From: an uncultured Gallionellaceae bacterium
GTDB taxonomy: Bacteria; Pseudomonadota; Gammaproteobacteria; Burkholderiales; Sulfuricellaceae
Assembly: GCA_937873435.1 (NCBI GenBank)
Contig: CALMWM010000445.1
Span: 1-16,609 of the forward strand
Reading direction: 5' to 3'
Length of the DNA: 16,609 bases
Below the pieces are notes generated by a model. It did no database searches. It had not been told where the DNA came from and worked only from the letters and a program-made list of their open reading frames with translations. Position numbers and translations under genes: made by a program. This document shows, one piece after another, positions 1 to 7,578 of the stretch. Each line of letters begins with the position of its first letter. The first letter of the stretch is position 1.

Positions 1-63
1 ACCATTATTTATATTATTTATCATATAGATACGAATTCTTGCTTATTGTTACAGACACTTGAT

Positions 64-83
64 GCAACGTTGCTTTATGCAAC
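64..83. promoter_or_regulatory. Triple GCAAC half-site cluster upstream of the sensor kinase gene
   Basis: Three copies of one five-base half-site lie 25-44 bases before the kinase start: GCAAC at 64-68, GTTGC at 69-73 (together a perfect 10-base palindrome) and GCAAC at 79-83, which forms a second dyad with 69-73 around TTTAT. The surrounding 1-60 stretch is very AT-rich, as promoter regions often are, but I found no convincing -35/-10 pair. Binding by the adjacent NtrC-type regulator (autoregulation) or by another factor is inference. A small mRNA hairpin is an alternative reading. Confidence 0.35.
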
Positions 84-107
84 AAAGCGCGGTAACATCC
101 CCTCCCC

Positions 108-1601
108 ATGAAACTCCAATCTTCACTGCGGCAGAAAATCACTCTTGGCTATCTGGGCTATTACTTCATGGCGCTGTTGGTCGTGGCGCTGTCGCTATTC
201 ATCTACTTCGAACTGCGCCTGATCGAACAGAAAATCAAACTGGGCGAACAGATCACCGAACTGTTCGATGCCGCACTGGAAATCCGGCGCTTCGAAAAAA
301 ATTATTTTCTTTACCGACAGGGTGCCGACTTGCATGAAGGCAACCGTTATGCTGCCAAAGCAGAAGAATTACTCGACCGCAACGCCGTCGAGTTTTCCGG
401 GCTTACCTTGGCACCGCGCCTCGCGAAGCTGCACAACGAGGTGCGAATGTACCGCGCACTAATGGCCGAATACGTGCGTACCGAACTGGCCGACGCAGCC
501 CACATAACCGCGCTGGAAGCCCAGATACGAAAAACCGGCAAAGTCATCGTGACCATCGCCGAGGACATGGCTGGCATCGAACGCAGCCTGATAAGGGCAA
601 CTTTGGACAGATTGCGCGCCACCCTGGTGGTTTCCATCGTACTGCTGACCCTGCTGATGACCGCCATCGGCTGGTTACTATCGCGCCTGGTGGTGCGCCC
701 CTTGCAACATATGGATCATTGCGTCGAGTCGCTGGCTAGCGGCAAGCTGGACAAACTGACGCCGCCTTCCTCGGATCGCGAAATCGTATCGATCACCCAG
801 GCTTTCAATCACATGATCGTCGAGCTCGAATTACGTCAAAAAAGCCTGGTGCGCTCGGAAAAGCTGGCCGCTCTCGGCACCATGCTCGCGGGTGTGGCAC
901 ATGAGTTGAACAACCCGCTGTCGAATATTTCCCTGTCCTGCCAGATCCTGCTGGAGGAAATCAACGAGAACGATCCCGCCCGCAAGGCAGAATTGCTGGA
1001 ACAAATCGACGAACAGACAGTACGCGCGCGCAACATCGTGCGGGCATTGCTGGATTTCGCCCGCGACCGGCCGGTCAGGCGCGAACCGGTAGCGCTGGCG
1101 ACGCTACTCGATGAAACCATCCACTTCCTCAACGGCGATAGGGCGCCGAACATCACCATCGCCTGCGACATCCCCGCAAACATCGTACTCCAGGGCGACC
1201 GTCCAAGACTGCAACAGGCATTCCTGAACCTGATCAAGAATGCGCTACACGCCCTGGGCGATTCCGGCAACATCCAAATCCACGCCAACCTGCTCCCCCA
1301 CCCCTTCGACTCCGGTAGCGACGACGACCACGCAAAAACCAAGTGCCACTCACTGAAAGAGGCGGTAGACATTGAAATCCATGATAACGGCCCCGGCATT
1401 CCGAGCGACATATTGCCGCGCATTTTCGATCCGTTCTTCACCACCAAGGATGTCGGGCAAGGAATGGGGCTGGGGCTGTTTATCGTCCACGGAATCATCG
1501 AGGAATCAGGCGGTTGCATTACCGCCGAAAGTCAGCCGGGACAAGGAACGTCATTCCACATTCGGCTGCCGCTGGATCATGCCGTCGCAGTAGCGCAATA
1601 A
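108..1601 (+). CDS. Membrane-bound sensor histidine kinase (HAMP, HisKA, HATPase_c)
   Basis: A 497-residue inner-membrane kinase that should autophosphorylate on histidine and pass the phosphate to the regulator encoded next. A first membrane helix lies at about residues 14-33. The roughly 135-residue periplasmic part contains an RRFEKNYFLYR stretch typical of four-helix-bundle/HBM sensors. The second helix is at 171-195, followed by a HAMP linker to about 243. The H-box is AHELNNPL with H265, the N-box NLIKNAL is near 374-380, G1 is DNGPG at 426-430, the F-box is FDPFFTTK at 440-447 and G2 is GMGLGL at 452-457, so all catalytic motifs are present. A short hydrophilic insert (about 395-416) precedes G1. 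An in-frame stop at 93-95 leaves no upstream ATG in this frame, so ATG 108 is the best start even though a pyrimidine run, not a Shine-Dalgarno, precedes it. The signal sensed cannot be read from the sequence. Confidence 0.93.
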   Translation: MKLQSSLRQKITLGYLGYYFMALLVVALSLFIYFELRLIEQKIKLGEQITELFDAALEIRRFEKNYFLYRQGADLHEGNRYAAKAEELLDRNAVEFSGLTLAPRLAKLHNEVRMYRALMAEYVRTELADAAHITALEAQIRKTGKVIVTIAEDMAGIERSLIRATLDRLRATLVVSIVLLTLLMTAIGWLLSRLVVRPLQHMDHCVESLASGKLDKLTPPSSDREIVSITQAFNHMIVELELRQKSLVRSEKLAALGTMLAGVAHELNNPLSNISLSCQILLEEINENDPARKAELLEQIDEQTVRARNIVRALLDFARDRPVRREPVALATLLDETIHFLNGDRAPNITIACDIPANIVLQGDRPRLQQAFLNLIKNALHALGDSGNIQIHANLLPHPFDSGSDDDHAKTKCHSLKEAVDIEIHDNGPGIPSDILPRIFDPFFTTKDVGQGMGLGLFIVHGIIEESGGCITAESQPGQGTSFHIRLPLDHAVAVAQ

Positions 1602-1622
1602 TTTTCAAGAGAAAAATACATT

Positions 1623-2990
1623 ATGGAAATCCGCGGAAGACTGTTAATCGTCGAAGACGAAAAAATTGCGCTGAAGAACTTGTTGCACATCCTCAAAAAA
1701 GACGGCTACGAAGTAACCGGCGCATCCAGCGGCAGCGCCGCGCTGGCACTACTCGAAGAACAGTCGTTCGACGTGGTGCTGACCGACCTCAAAATGGAAA
1801 AAGTGGACGGGATGCAAGTGCTCAAAAAATGCCGCGAGCGCAGCCCGGATACCGAGGTCATCGTCATCACCGGCTTTGCCACCCCGGAATCGGCAGTGGA
1901 AGCGATGAAGCGCGGGGCGTTTTATTACATTGCCAAGCCCTTCCGCCTCGAAGAAGTCCGCCAGGTAGTCGGCGAAGCCATCGAAAAAACCCGCCTGAAG
2001 CGGGAAAACCGCCAACTGCGCGAACAGATCGAAAGCTACGAAGGCAAGGTCAAGATCATTACCCAGGACCCGCAGATGCTGCGCCTGCTGGAGATGGCCC
2101 GGCAAGTTGCACCGACCGACTGCAATGTGCTGATCACCGGCGAATCCGGCACCGGCAAGGAGCTGTTCGCACGCTACCTGCACTACCACAGCACCCGGGC
2201 GGAAGGCCCATTCCTGGCGGTGAACTGCGGCGCCTTCAGCGAACAGCTGCTGTCGAACGAACTCTTCGGCCACGAAAAAGGCGCATTCACCGGCGCTCAA
2301 GCCCTGAAAAAAGGGCTGATCGAATCGGCCGCGGGAGGTACGCTGTTCCTCGACGAAATCACCGAAATGTCGCCGGCGATGCAGGTCAAGCTGCTGCGGG
2401 TGATCCAGGAACGCGAAATGATGCGCCTGGGCGGCACCCAAACCGTGAAAGCCGACGTGCGCTACATTGCCGCCACCAACCGCAACATGGCGGAAGCGGC
2501 CAAGGACGGCAGCTTCCGCCAGGATCTTTATTTCCGTCTCAACGTCGTCAACCTGCATATTCCCCCGTTGTGCGAACGTAACGGCGACGTCGCGTTGCTC
2601 AGTTATTTTTTCCTGAAGAAATTCGCCGCCCTGATGAAAAAGGAAGTGAGCGAGATTTCAGGCGACGCCATGGCAATCCTGGAAAACCACGACTACCCCG
2701 GCAATGTGCGCGAACTGGAAAACATCATCGAGCGCGGTATAGCGATCAACAACGGCAACAGCATCGAAGTTGCCCACCTCCCCGACAACCTGCGCGAATT
2801 GAGTGCACGTACTTTCAAGAAAAAAGAGGGCCGGATTCCCTCCCTGGAGGAACAGGAAAAGGCTTACATCCGCTGGGTACTGAACGAAGTCGGCGGCAAC
2901 CAGACCGCCGCCGCGCAACTGCTCGGCATCAACCGGGTGTCGTTGTGGCGCAAGCTGAAGAATTACCAGCTCGAACCCGGATCAGAATAA
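1623..2990 (+). CDS. Sigma-54-dependent NtrC-family response regulator
   Basis: A 455-residue cytoplasmic transcription activator, the likely partner of the kinase that ends 21 bases upstream. The receiver domain (about 5-120) has the acidic pair E11/D12, phospho-acceptor D55 in TDLKM and K105 in AKPF. The AAA+ domain (about 145-375) has Walker A GESGTGKE (173-180), the GAFTGA sigma-54 contact loop (220-225), Walker B LFLDE (241-245) and an arginine-rich sensor region ending in NVRELEN (361-367). The C-terminal Fis-type helix-turn-helix (about 425-446) contains GNQTAAAQLLGINRVSLWRKL. Length and order match the NtrC/AtoC/ZraR group. It should activate sigma-54 promoters after phosphorylation. 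I found no clear -24/-12 promoter in the window, so its targets may lie elsewhere. The gene's last nine bases overlap the convergent small membrane-protein gene. Confidence 0.95.
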   Translation: MEIRGRLLIVEDEKIALKNLLHILKKDGYEVTGASSGSAALALLEEQSFDVVLTDLKMEKVDGMQVLKKCRERSPDTEVIVITGFATPESAVEAMKRGAFYYIAKPFRLEEVRQVVGEAIEKTRLKRENRQLREQIESYEGKVKIITQDPQMLRLLEMARQVAPTDCNVLITGESGTGKELFARYLHYHSTRAEGPFLAVNCGAFSEQLLSNELFGHEKGAFTGAQALKKGLIESAAGGTLFLDEITEMSPAMQVKLLRVIQEREMMRLGGTQTVKADVRYIAATNRNMAEAAKDGSFRQDLYFRLNVVNLHIPPLCERNGDVALLSYFFLKKFAALMKKEVSEISGDAMAILENHDYPGNVRELENIIERGIAINNGNSIEVAHLPDNLRELSARTFKKKEGRIPSLEEQEKAYIRWVLNEVGGNQTAAAQLLGINRVSLWRKLKNYQLEPGSE

Positions 2991-3287
2991 TTCAAAAGAC
3001 AGCACGAAAGAGGCAAACACCATGAACACCAGCCCGACCATGAAGAAATGATCGGCGAACCCCTCCAGCCGCCCGGTGTTGCGGCTTACCCGCAAAGAGA
3101 GATAGGAAAACATCGCGCTCAACAGGAACAACGCGCTGTCGAAAACGAGAATCTTGTCAATCAGTTGGCTGGCTATGCCGCCATGCGAGAGTTTAACGAT
3201 ACTGATTACCGTCATACACACCCCCACCATGGTAGCGGAGGTCGGCAGAATGTGGCCGGACAGGTTCTTGCTGCTGATCTGGTTCAT
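2982..3287 (-). CDS. Small three-helix membrane protein of unknown function
   Basis: With the start chosen here this is a 101-residue hydrophobic protein with membrane segments at about 17-33, 49-65 and 81-98. It contains a distinctive LSGHILPTSATMVGVC stretch near the N terminus. I recognise this as the pattern of a small uncharacterised proteobacterial membrane family but cannot assign a function. The frame stays open to an ATG at 3384-3386, which would add 33 residues and has a purine-rich GAGAGG nine bases before it. I prefer the shorter form because the extra part is basic, non-hydrophobic and partly AT-rich like a leader, although the shorter start lacks a good Shine-Dalgarno. It is convergent with and overlaps the response-regulator gene by nine bases, and is divergent from the DUF599 gene. 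Confidence 0.7.
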   Translation of the reverse strand: MNQISSKNLSGHILPTSATMVGVCMTVISIVKLSHGGIASQLIDKILVFDSALFLLSAMFSYLSLRVSRNTGRLEGFADHFFMVGLVFMVFASFVLSFELF

Positions 3288-3401
3288 GAGTTTGTAATTC
3301 GACTTAATATTGGAAATAAATTGCGAGACTTTCCCGCTACGACATGGCGCCCCGGATGAACGACAGAGGCTTTCCCGTGCAGGCATCAGCGCCCGCCTCT
3401 C

Positions 3402-3442
3402 TTGACACTGCGTATTCGTTTGGGAATTTTTTGCTCTATACC
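3402..3442 (+). promoter_or_regulatory. Possible promoter upstream of the DUF599 gene
   Basis: A perfect -35 hexamer TTGACA lies at 3402-3407. Seventeen bases further on is only AATTTT (3425-3430), a poor -10. A better-looking TATACC at 3437-3442 is too far away. A second candidate -10, TAAAAT, is at 3458-3463 inside TAGGGTAAAAT. The region between the divergent genes must supply promoters for both, but which elements are used cannot be settled by eye. Confidence 0.3.
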
Positions 3443-3502
3443 ACGGCTAAGATAGGGTAAAATGGATAAGAGTTCCCGTCCCGAATCATTTCCTGAAAAA
3501 TC

Positions 3503-4183
3503 ATGCTTAGCCTGTTTAACACCTATGCTGCCGATCTCAGCAGCTTGGTAGCCAGCGTTGCGCTGTTACTGATCTACCATATTTACCTGCAGTACAAAGT
3601 CGGCAAGAACCGCGCTTATACGATACAGGCGGTCAACGTAATGGCGCGCACCGCCTGGGTGGTTACCATCATGCGCGAAGGCAAGGACATCCTGGCCGTG
3701 CAAACCCTGCGCAATTCCACCATGGCGGCCACTTTTCTCGCCTCTACCTCGGTACTGCTGATCATTGGGGTACTCACCCTGAGCGGACAAGCCGACAAGC
3801 TGGAAGGCACCTGGCATGCCCTCAACGCGGTCGGCTCCAGGCACCCTGAATTGTGGCTGGCCAAACTTCTGCTGTTGCTGATCGACCTGTTCGTGGCCTT
3901 TTTCAGTTTTTCCATGTCCATCCGCATCTATAACCATGTCGGCTACATGATCAACGTACCGCTGTCATTGAATCACCGGGTGATCTCGCCCGACCACGTG
4001 GCGGTACACCTCAACCGTGCCGGCAATTTTTACAGCATCGGAATGCGCGCCTATTATTTCTCCGTTCCCATCGTCTTCTGGTTGTTCGGCCCCCACTTGA
4101 TGGTAGGCGCCACCGTATTGCTGATCGCCGTGCTGTACCACCTCGACCGCGCGCCCAAAACCCTGCAACAGGATTACACTTGA
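3503..4183 (+). CDS. DUF599 family integral membrane protein
   Basis: A 226-residue inner-membrane protein matching the DUF599 family in length and in its signature stretches: YTIQAVNVMARTAWV (39-53), TLRNSTMAATFLAST (68-82) and GMRAYYFSVPIVFWLFGP (180-197). Predicted membrane helices lie at about 12-30, 75-94, 118-140 and 183-213. The loop QYKVGKNRAYT after the first helix is basic and should be cytoplasmic. The family has no established biochemical function and no catalytic motif is visible. The ATG follows a poor ribosome-binding site (CTGAAAAATC). The 187 bases downstream hold no convincing intrinsic terminator. Its gene is preceded by the divergent small membrane-protein gene; a shared role in the envelope is only a guess. 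Confidence 0.88.
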   Translation: MLSLFNTYAADLSSLVASVALLLIYHIYLQYKVGKNRAYTIQAVNVMARTAWVVTIMREGKDILAVQTLRNSTMAATFLASTSVLLIIGVLTLSGQADKLEGTWHALNAVGSRHPELWLAKLLLLLIDLFVAFFSFSMSIRIYNHVGYMINVPLSLNHRVISPDHVAVHLNRAGNFYSIGMRAYYFSVPIVFWLFGPHLMVGATVLLIAVLYHLDRAPKTLQQDYT

Positions 4184-4259
4184 TCGCCCCCGGCGCTAAG
4201 CATAAATTGCGGCGATTGGCGCATAAAAAATATTTCTCATACCCTATTACCGGCTCGAA

Positions 4260-4282
4260 TATAATGTTAAGGGAACGTTAAG
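4260..4282 (+). promoter_or_regulatory. Candidate SulP promoter with tandem operator-like repeat
   Basis: A perfect -10 hexamer TATAAT lies at 4260-4265, though the -35 position at optimal spacing is poor (TCATAC, 4237-4242). Immediately after it, across the expected transcription start, the nine-base pattern AANGTTAAG occurs twice (4263-4271 and 4274-4282), spaced 11 bases, close to one helical turn. That arrangement fits an activator-independent promoter with a repressor site, but no binder is known. The leader to the TTG start would be about 100 bases. Confidence 0.4.
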
Positions 4283-4370
4283 TTTTTAAACACAGCAGTT
4301 TATTTTTGCAACACATTTCGCCCCCTCCATAGTCATGGGGTTCAGCAACTTTCTCATGTAGGGTAAATCA

Positions 4371-6164
4371 TTGAAGGCCGCTCTTTCCTGCAATCTCTGG
4401 CTGCATAAGGTTTTTCCTTTCCTGCGCTGGTGGCCGATGGTCACCCGCCAAACCGCCAAAGCCGACCTGATCGCCGGACTGACCGGTGCGATTATCGTCC
4501 TACCGCAAGGCGTGGCGTTCGCCACAATTGCCGGCCTGCCCCCGGAATACGGTCTTTACGCGGCGATGGTACCGACCATCATCGCGGCGCTGTTCGGTTC
4601 CAGCTGGCACTTGGTGTCCGGCCCGACCACGGCAATTTCCATCGTCATCTTCGCCACCGTCGGTTCCCATGCCGAGCCCGGCAGCGCGCATTTCATCAGC
4701 CTGGTGCTGACGCTTACCTTCCTCACCGGCGTGGTCCAATTCGCGATGGGCCTGGCGCGCCTGGGCGTATTGGTCAATTTCATTTCGCATACCGTGGTAA
4801 TCGGCTTTACCGCAGGCGCCTCGGTACTGATTGCCGCCAGCCAGATCAAGAACTTTTTCGGCATCAACATTCCGCGCGGCTCGCATTTTTACGAAATCAT
4901 CCACCAGCTGGTTCTCCAGGTCGGCGATATCAATCCTTATGTCACCGCAGTGGCGTTGGTAACGCTGGCTTCCGGCATCCTGGTCAAAAAATTCGTTCCT
5001 AAAATCCCCTACATGATCGCGGCAATGCTGATCGGCAGCTTCTTCGCCCTGCTGCTTGACGACTTGTTTGGGAAGGATGTCACGCTGATCAGGACGGTCG
5101 GCGCGCTGCCCGCGCACCTGCCGCCGTTTTCATTGCCCGACCTGTCCCTCAAGGCGATCAAGGAAATGTCTGGCAGCGCCGTGGCTGTGACCATGTTGGC
5201 GCTCACCGAGGCGGTTTCGATCGCCCGCTCGGTAGCAGTGCGCTCGGAGCAGCGCATCGACGGCAACCAGGAGTTCATTGGCCAGGGACTATCTAATATT
5301 TTGGGCAGCTTCTTTTCCGGCTATGCGTCCAGCGGCTCGTTCAACCGTAGCGGCCTGAACTACGCCGCCGGCGCACTATCTCCGCTGGCTGCAGTGTTTT
5401 CCGCATTGTTCCTGGCCGCCACTTTGCTGCTGGTGGCGCCGCTCGCCGCCTACCTGCCGATCCCGGCAATGGCGGCAATCCTGTTCCTGGTGGCATGGGG
5501 CTTGATCGACTTTCACCATATCCATTCCATCGTACACACCAGCCGCTCTGAAACCGTAGTGCTGTTCACCACGCTGCTATCCACGCTATTCGTCGAACTG
5601 GAATTCTCGATCTATGTCGGCGTATTGCTGTCGTTGATGCTCTACCTGGCGCGCACCTCGCAACCGGCCATCGTTCCGGTGATTCCTGCGCAGGGCGAAG
5701 ACAGCTACCATTTCGAGGATGCCAAGGGCCACCCGGAATGCCCGCAATATCGCATGGTGCGCCTTAACGGCTCGATCTTCTTCGGCGCGGTCGATCACAT
5801 CCAGCGCGCCTTGCAGCAAATCGACGAAAGCAACCCGGATCAGAAAAGCGTGTTGCTGGTCGGCAGCGGCATCAACTTTGTGGACGTAGCGGGCGCCGAA
5901 ATGCTTGCTCAGGAAGCGAAACGGCGGCGCAAGATCGGCGGCGGGCTGTATTTCTACCGGCTCAAGGATTCGGTCTACAAGTTCCTGCGGCAGGGGCAGT
6001 ACGTCAAAGACATCGGCGAAGGTGCTTTCTTCCCGGCGAAATCCAACGTCACGCGTGCAGTGTATTTCACCCTTAACCCGGACATCTGCCGCAATTGCAA
6101 GGCGCGCATTTTCCCGGAATGTCGCGGCCCGGTGCTGCCCGACGACGAACCCTGGCCGGCCTAA
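4371..6164 (+). CDS. SulP (SLC26-type) inorganic anion transporter with STAS domain
   Basis: A 597-residue inner-membrane transporter of the SulP family, whose members move sulfate, bicarbonate and related anions. The N-terminal pattern FPFLRWWP...DLIAGLTGAIIVLPQGVAFATIAGLPPEYGLY (about 16-63) and the GSFNRSGLNYAAGA stretch (322-335) are family hallmarks. About a dozen membrane helices run to about residue 427, and a cytoplasmic STAS domain occupies about 459-555. In the STAS loop NFVDVAGAEML the serine or threonine phosphorylated in anti-sigma antagonists is an alanine. The last 30 residues form an unusual tail with cysteines 573, 576 and 584 (C-x2-C-x7-C). The TTG start is chosen because AGGG lies seven bases before it and the first 20 residues match the family; the next ATG (4437) would delete them. 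The substrate is unknown. The convergent chrA next door makes sulfate/chromate attractive, while bicarbonate remains equally possible. Confidence 0.92.
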   Translation: MKAALSCNLWLHKVFPFLRWWPMVTRQTAKADLIAGLTGAIIVLPQGVAFATIAGLPPEYGLYAAMVPTIIAALFGSSWHLVSGPTTAISIVIFATVGSHAEPGSAHFISLVLTLTFLTGVVQFAMGLARLGVLVNFISHTVVIGFTAGASVLIAASQIKNFFGINIPRGSHFYEIIHQLVLQVGDINPYVTAVALVTLASGILVKKFVPKIPYMIAAMLIGSFFALLLDDLFGKDVTLIRTVGALPAHLPPFSLPDLSLKAIKEMSGSAVAVTMLALTEAVSIARSVAVRSEQRIDGNQEFIGQGLSNILGSFFSGYASSGSFNRSGLNYAAGALSPLAAVFSALFLAATLLLVAPLAAYLPIPAMAAILFLVAWGLIDFHHIHSIVHTSRSETVVLFTTLLSTLFVELEFSIYVGVLLSLMLYLARTSQPAIVPVIPAQGEDSYHFEDAKGHPECPQYRMVRLNGSIFFGAVDHIQRALQQIDESNPDQKSVLLVGSGINFVDVAGAEMLAQEAKRRRKIGGGLYFYRLKDSVYKFLRQGQYVKDIGEGAFFPAKSNVTRAVYFTLNPDICRNCKARIFPECRGPVLPDDEPWPA

Positions 6165-6188
6165 GCACCAGATAAAGACAATAAAACT

Positions 6189-6215
6189 TGGGGTGCTCGC
6201 GGGCGCCCCATTTCA
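6189..6215. terminator. Bidirectional terminator between the SulP gene and chrA
   Basis: The arms TGGGGTGC (6189-6196) and GCGCCCCA (6203-6210) pair over eight positions with one G-T wobble around a six-base loop. Read on the minus strand the stem is followed by AAGTTTTATTG, a reasonable uridine tail for chrA. On the plus strand it is followed by TTTCATT, a weaker tail for the transporter gene. Its position between two convergent stops supports the call. Confidence 0.6.
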
Positions 6216-6226
6216 TTGCACCCGCA

Positions 6227-7570
6227 TCAAAATATCAACTTGTACAGCAAGCCCGCCACAGCACACGCACCGATCACCTTCATGATGTCGGCCTTGTATT
6301 TCCACAGCGCGACGAAGGAGGCGATTGCGATAAGGATCGGAATGGCGTCGAACGGCCCGGCGAACGGCACGGCTTCGGTCGCCTTGGGCCAGAAGGTGTG
6401 CCAAGCGAAAAAAGTGGCGAGATTGAGTATCACCCCGACCACCGCCGCAGTGATCGCAGTAAGCGGAGCAGTGAACTTCAGTTCGCCGCGAGTAGATTCA
6501 ACCAGCGGCCCAGCCGCCAGAATAAACAGGAAAGAGGGCAGAAAGGTAAAGATAGTCGCCACCGCCGCGCCTGCCAGTCCAGCAGCGACCGGGTTGTCGA
6601 AGGAGTGCTTGGCGACGCCTCCGAGATAGCCCACCCAAGTGACGATCATGATCAGCGGCCCCGGCGTGGTTTCGCCCAGAGCCAGACCATCCATCATCTG
6701 CGGGCCACTGAGCCAGCCATAGTGCTCCACCGCACCTTGATAAACATAGGGCAGCACCGCATAAGCACCGCCGATGGTGAGGAAGGCGGCTTTGGTGAAA
6801 AAATCGCCCATATCGTAAAGGCCCCCATGTTCGCCATGGCCGCGCAGTGCCAGCATCACTGCTAGCCAAATCGCCACGAAGATCGCCAGCGTGGCAGCGA
6901 GCTTGCTCCAGGAGAACTTCGCGTGCAGCGGCGGCGGGGTATCGTCGTCGATCAGCGCCGGGCCGTAGGTCTTGTTGCTGGCGCCATGCCCGCCGCCGGC
7001 TCGGAATTTGCCCGGCATCAGCTTGCCGCCGATGGCACCCAGCATCCCCGCTGCCAGCACAATCCACGGGAAATCGATCTTGAAAAAGAAAATGCCAATG
7101 AACGCCAGCGCGGCGATACCCACCAGCACCTGGTTCCTCAGCGCGCGCGAGCCGATACGCCAGGCGGCGAACAGCACCACGGCAACCACCGCCGGCTTGA
7201 TACCGTAAAAAATACCCTGCACCAGCGGCACGTCGCCATAGCCCAGGTAAATGCCGGCCAACAACGACAGCAGCACAAAGGCCGGCATGAAGAACAGCAC
7301 CCCCGCCATGATCGCCCCCTTGACGCCGTGCATCAGCCAACTGATATAAATCGCGAGCTGGATCGCCTCCGGCCCCGGCAGCAACATGCAGAAATTGAGC
7401 GCATGCAGGTAGCGGTGCTCGGAGATCCAGCGCCGCCGTTCGACCAGCTCCTGGTGCATCATCGCAATCTGCCCGGCGGGGCCGCCGAAACTGATGAAAC
7501 CCAGCTTGAGCCAGTATTTGAAGGCTTCGCCCAGCGAAGGCTGGGTGGGGGCGGTAGTGGGTTCAGACAT
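6227..7570 (-). CDS. chrA: Chromate transporter ChrA (two CHR domains)
   Basis: A 447-residue inner-membrane protein of the CHR superfamily, which exports chromate in characterised members. Two homologous halves are visible. The first has FGGPAGQIAMMHQELV (28-43) and LLPGPEA (63-69). The second has TIGGAYAVLPYV (265-276) and TTPGPLIMI (301-309). This is the usual long bidomain form. The halves are joined by a hydrophilic, histidine- and acid-containing linker at about 190-218. The ATG follows TAGGAG five bases earlier, and the TAG of this Shine-Dalgarno is the chrB stop codon, so the two genes are very probably translationally coupled in the order chrB-chrA, eight bases apart. A hairpin with a uridine tail lies just beyond the stop. 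Resistance to chromate is the expected phenotype; specificity within the superfamily cannot be proven from sequence. Confidence 0.95.
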   Translation of the reverse strand: MSEPTTAPTQPSLGEAFKYWLKLGFISFGGPAGQIAMMHQELVERRRWISEHRYLHALNFCMLLPGPEAIQLAIYISWLMHGVKGAIMAGVLFFMPAFVLLSLLAGIYLGYGDVPLVQGIFYGIKPAVVAVVLFAAWRIGSRALRNQVLVGIAALAFIGIFFFKIDFPWIVLAAGMLGAIGGKLMPGKFRAGGGHGASNKTYGPALIDDDTPPPLHAKFSWSKLAATLAIFVAIWLAVMLALRGHGEHGGLYDMGDFFTKAAFLTIGGAYAVLPYVYQGAVEHYGWLSGPQMMDGLALGETTPGPLIMIVTWVGYLGGVAKHSFDNPVAAGLAGAAVATIFTFLPSFLFILAAGPLVESTRGELKFTAPLTAITAAVVGVILNLATFFAWHTFWPKATEAVPFAGPFDAIPILIAIASFVALWKYKADIMKVIGACAVAGLLYKLIF

Positions 7571-7578
7571 GGTCGCTC

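Noticed and set aside
1514..2581. A 355-codon plus-strand open frame overlapping the kinase end and the response regulator
   Set aside because: Its product is arginine- and proline-rich without domain features, and the overlapping frame encodes a textbook NtrC-type regulator.
4211..4224. Terminator for the DUF599 gene
   Set aside because: The TGCGGC/GGCGCA stem has a mismatch and is followed by an A-run, not a T-run, on the coding strand.
4602..4616. TGGCAC-type sigma-54 promoter
   Set aside because: TGGCACTTGG lies inside the SulP coding sequence and lacks the GC element at the required spacing.
6188..6865. Plus-strand frames opposite chrA
   Set aside because: They lack any domain signal, while the minus strand encodes both CHR halves without interruption.
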